Shown piece after piece: positions 61,756 to 64,000 of a stretch of DNA of 64,000 nucleotides. Origin of the DNA: Tricholoma matsutake (Eukaryota > Basidiomycota > Agaricomycetes > Agaricales > Tricholomataceae). The stretch is from contig AP026540.1 of NCBI GenBank assembly GCA_026075535.2, positions 4,836,001 to 4,900,000 of the forward strand, written 5' to 3'. Position 1 is the first letter of the stretch; each line of letters opens with the position of its first letter. The position numbers and the translations under genes are program-made. A model generated the notes under the pieces. The model worked only from the letters and a program-made list of their open reading frames with translations. It ran no database searches and had not been told where the DNA came from.

Positions 61756-61885
61756 GCATTGGTAAGATGCTATATAAACCGAATCGCTTGGATCGTAGAC
61801 GGATTGAGCTACAGAGGTTGAAAACGGTGTCGACAAAAATTTTTGTGGCTGTGCACGTCACAGTAAGAGGTCAAGAAGCGATGGC

Positions 61886-62533
61886 GACAAGTTCCTTCAG
61901 ACTCCCTGAGCCCGGGCTGCATTGTTAAAAGGTGGTATCGTCTGGCGTCTATCATGGGATGCTGTTGGGGTAGAAGCAGCCCTTGGCGGTCCATCTCCAG
62001 AGGTGTTCTGGACCGGTCATCACTTCTTCTCTGAGCAAGCATATCTTTGGGATGATGAGTTGTCAGAAGACGAGCTTAACTTGATATGTGGCATATACAA
62101 AGTATTCACAGGTAAGCAATATCAACATTCTTGACCAGATGCATCGATTGCCTGTGTCTAAATATGTGTTAGGGAGTGGTAAACAAGATTCCCATCAATC
62201 TTGGTGGCCAAAACCCAATGCTTGGGAGAAATGCTCGCTAAACATTGGGCAGTGGACAGACAAATGTGAAACTTGGTTTCAGATATGCCTCAACAAGATT
62301 CGATCTGGTGAAGCATGGCTAAAAAATGGTCAAGAGTGGACTTGTTCACTGAACATGCATCATGATACGAAGAAGGTCACAAGCATCAACAGAAAGCTGG
62401 CAGGGAATGCATTACTACGCTTGCATTGGTGTGTTTGAAATATGCAATCATTATAACGTCCAATGTAAGCCCCGGTTTACAATGTAACATACTTTACTCA
62501 AATATATCATGCAATGAATGGCTGGCCCAACAT
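61886..62533 (+). pseudogene. Host-like gene fragment with one intron
   Basis: The only sequence between elements, with lower GC. Exon-like 61922-62111 codes for KGGIVWRLSWDAVG, WDDELSEDELNLICG and YKVFTG; an intron with GTAAGC at 62112 and TAG at 62170-62172 (61 nt, phase 1) joins it to exon-like 62173-62438 with SGKQDSHQSWWPKPNAW, IGQWTDKCETWFQ and RSGEAWLKNGQEW. Such proteins recur as hypothetical, multi-copy genes in Agaricomycetes; function unknown. No good start is seen and the ends are cut by L2 and L9. From 62439 to 62533 I see nothing. Confidence 0.55.
62112..62172 (+). other. Probable spliceosomal intron in the host-like fragment
   Basis: GTAAGC donor, TTAG acceptor, 61 nt, typical size for basidiomycete introns. 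Removal joins two open frames in phase 1 (G split across the junction), linking VFTG to SGKQDSHQSWW. Confidence 0.55.
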
Positions 62534-62832
62534 CACTTCTTGTCTTCTTACCATGATGTGCACAGCCACAAAAAACTTCATCGACACCGTTTTCACACTT
62601 TGCAGCTCAATCCGTCCACAATCTCAGCAATCCGGTATAACCAGCGTCTTACCAACGCATGTCAGAATCTTACTCTAGAAGAGGGGGGAGATCGGGCGAA
62701 GCGATGGATGAGGGGGGACTCTCTAGATTGGGTATGTCCAGAACTCCTGGCGATGATCCAATTGATTCTCTGCGGCTCAAAGAGATACTCCCTCAGTGGG
62801 CCCGCATAGGACCCAAAGAGGCTCTCCAAATC
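62534..62832 (+). mobile_element. LINE copy L9, 5' end, interrupted by N12
   Basis: Plus-strand LINE 5' end (CACTTCTTGTCTTCTTACC) and leader, then the start of ORF1 up to N12 at 62833. The rest would lie past the right edge. Confidence 0.88.
62659..62832 (+). pseudogene. LINE L9 ORF1, first ~58 codons
   Basis: MSESYSRRGGRSGEAMDEGG from ATG 62659, with SRTPGDDPIDSLRL. A deletion/frameshift after SLRL (KEILPQWA in place of the SRRSTQNAPSVGP region). Cut by N12 at GPKEALQI. Confidence 0.82.
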
Positions 62833-64000
62833 CGCTCCTTGACTTGTTACAACCACCATAAACAGTGGTAAACACCTCTGCTCAACGTTGCCAGCAACGT
62901 CGACACTTCAATTTACGTCCGATTTTCGATCGGATTTCACCATCACGAACGCTCTCGGCGTCTCCAGGCCTGCCCTGATTTGCTAAGAGATCCGTCCATC
63001 CGATCCCTGGGGGTGCCCCGGTCATTGTTTTTGACAATGGCTGCTATTTGTCTCGTTCCCCTGTGCTTCGAGGATCCTGGCTAGGTGAGTAGTGTCTATG
63101 AAAGAGTAGTCTAGGTCCCTATGGGGGCTTAGAGTGGGTGTGGGATGCCTGCTTCAATGCTCGCCCAAGTCGACGCACTCGTTTAGTTGGGGGAGATCTG
63201 GCTCAGGGGGAGGGACATCGTTACTGGACTGCTGGTTGTCTCTGGGGCTTCCAACCTCCATGCTATGTGAGTCACTACTACTAAGGACAAGCTACACTGA
63301 CTACCTGTTGGAATACACCGTCGCTAAAAGGGGCCGGGTGACGGTGCCCCCTGATAGCTAGGTCGATGCTCTGGTGGCCGCATTTCACCACCGACTCCTC
63401 ACCTCCGGTGCTCACTCCTCTGGGGTGTTATGACCCGAGTTCAATCTTCTCCCACCAGGCAACAGGATGCGCGGCCTGTTTGCCCCCTTGGAGCATTTGG
63501 AGGCTGTATTGGGTGGACCTGGAACTGAGATAAGGGGCCATCTGTTATCGACCTTACGCTACGTACTTTGACTGTTATCGTCATTTACCTGTGGTAACTC
63601 ACTCTCAATGCCCAAATGGCTGAACAGAGACCAAACCACATGCTGGGGCCTTCACAACCCCACCTTGATTACGGGTGACATCGTTGGTGATGATGCCCAA
63701 GACTACGACACCCAGTTCTCACAGAACGAACTGGAGGTAGCAGCTGCCCTAGGCAGTTTGAGATCTGTGGGCTGGGGAGGACCTCCCCAACCCTGACAAC
63801 TACGAGGACTCTCTTGCTAGGCAGGAGGCCCTCGCTTACACTGCACGCTGCGTATTTCAATCATTAGCATCATATACCAGTACTAACTTGCTCCTGATGC
63901 CCAAGCGGACAACAAGAGATGATCGTTCCAACGATCCTACGCCTCTGGCAGCTGTCCCAGCTCTCTGTGTGGCGATGCCAACAGCTCTAGCAGAGCTTCA
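62833..64000 (+). mobile_element. Short element N12, subtype C, runs off the right edge
   Basis: Plus-strand 5' end CGCTCCTTGACTTGTTAC, leader hairpin CATTGT/ACAATG at 63023-63039, ORF remnant at 63608-63796 (MPKWLNRDQTTCWGLHNPTL) with the same frameshift and internal rearrangement as N6 and N8 (second ATGCCCAAGCGGACAAC near 63897). The 3' UTR and tail lie outside. Confidence 0.9.

Larger units (their letters stand above)
6480..61885 (-). mobile_element. LINE copy L2, outermost host of the nest, in five pieces
   Basis: One ancestral minus-strand LINE now spread over 55 kb. Pieces from 3' to 5': 6480-7053 (RNase H), 15631-16610 (RT end and linker), 18840-19127 (RT), 21346-21837 (ORF2 start and ORF1 end), 60076-61885 (rest of ORF1 and leader). 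The pieces follow LINE order, and inserted blocks are bounded by TSDs made of L2 sequence (for example GATGGTGCTCTTTCT at 21823-21837 and again at 60076-60090). About 1.4 kb of ORF2 is missing at the N3 insertion. Its 3' end was displaced by the gypsy element and lies beyond the left edge. The 5' end at ~61885 abuts non-repeat sequence. Confidence 0.85.

Noticed and set aside
1..64000. CRISPR arrays, bacterial operons, rRNA or tRNA genes
   Set aside because: None seen. The repeats are dispersed retroelements, and the domains and intron are fungal.

Overview
The window is a nested pile of retrotransposons, about 57% GC by eye, with almost no ordinary genes. It looks like a repeat-dense or heterochromatic part of an Agaricomycete (basidiomycete) genome. 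Three things point there: a Tad1-like LINE (APE endonuclease, RT, RNase H, CCHC ORF1), a Ty3/gypsy element of fungal type, and a short spliced host-like gene fragment (61886-62533) resembling hypothetical proteins that recur in Agaricomycetes. Genus is not claimed.

Four kinds of sequence fill it. (1) A ~6.5 kb LINE family, here L1 to L9: ORF1 is ~640 aa and ORF2 1289 aa, in one frame, separated only by TAA-ATG. (2) A ~1.9-2.3 kb family of short elements, here N1 to N12. They have LINE-like 5' and 3' ends and a poly(A) tail, but carry their own ~270-280 aa ORF and conserved RNA hairpins; there are three subtypes (A, B, C). (3) One gypsy element. (4) About 650 bp of probable host sequence.

Layout: 1-2730 L1 (-), inserted in gypsy pol (2731-6479, -). 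The gypsy element is inserted in L2 (-), whose pieces run from 6480 to 61885 and hold everything between. Inside L2 are L3 (7054-13512, +) and N1 (13531-15630, +) at one target, N2 (16611-18832, -), N3 (19128-21342, -) and N4 (21838-60075, -). Inside N4 is L4 (24264-59521, +). Inside L4 are a chain N6-L5-L6 (25600-39459, +; with L7 in L5 and N7 in L6), N8 (40456-44525, +; with N9 inside) and L8 (48209-59186, -; with N10 and N11 inside). To the right lie the host fragment, then L9 (62534-62832, +) interrupted by N12 (62833-64000, +, off the edge). Most junctions are proved by 11-15 bp target-site duplications (TSDs) that I matched by eye, some across more than 30 kb.

How it works together: LINE ORF2 would supply nicking and reverse transcription. 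The short elements share the last ~60 bp and first ~18 bp with the LINE, have the same kind of TSD and tail, and so look like its parasites in trans. L3 and L8 keep complete 1289-aa ORF2 frames. At least ten reading frames are closed by the same change, CGA to TGA, which suggests CpG methylation and deamination of the repeats. The most notable points are the N6-L5-L6 chain, which looks like one insertion made by template jumping across three RNAs, and the ORF-carrying short family with covarying leader and 3' hairpins.
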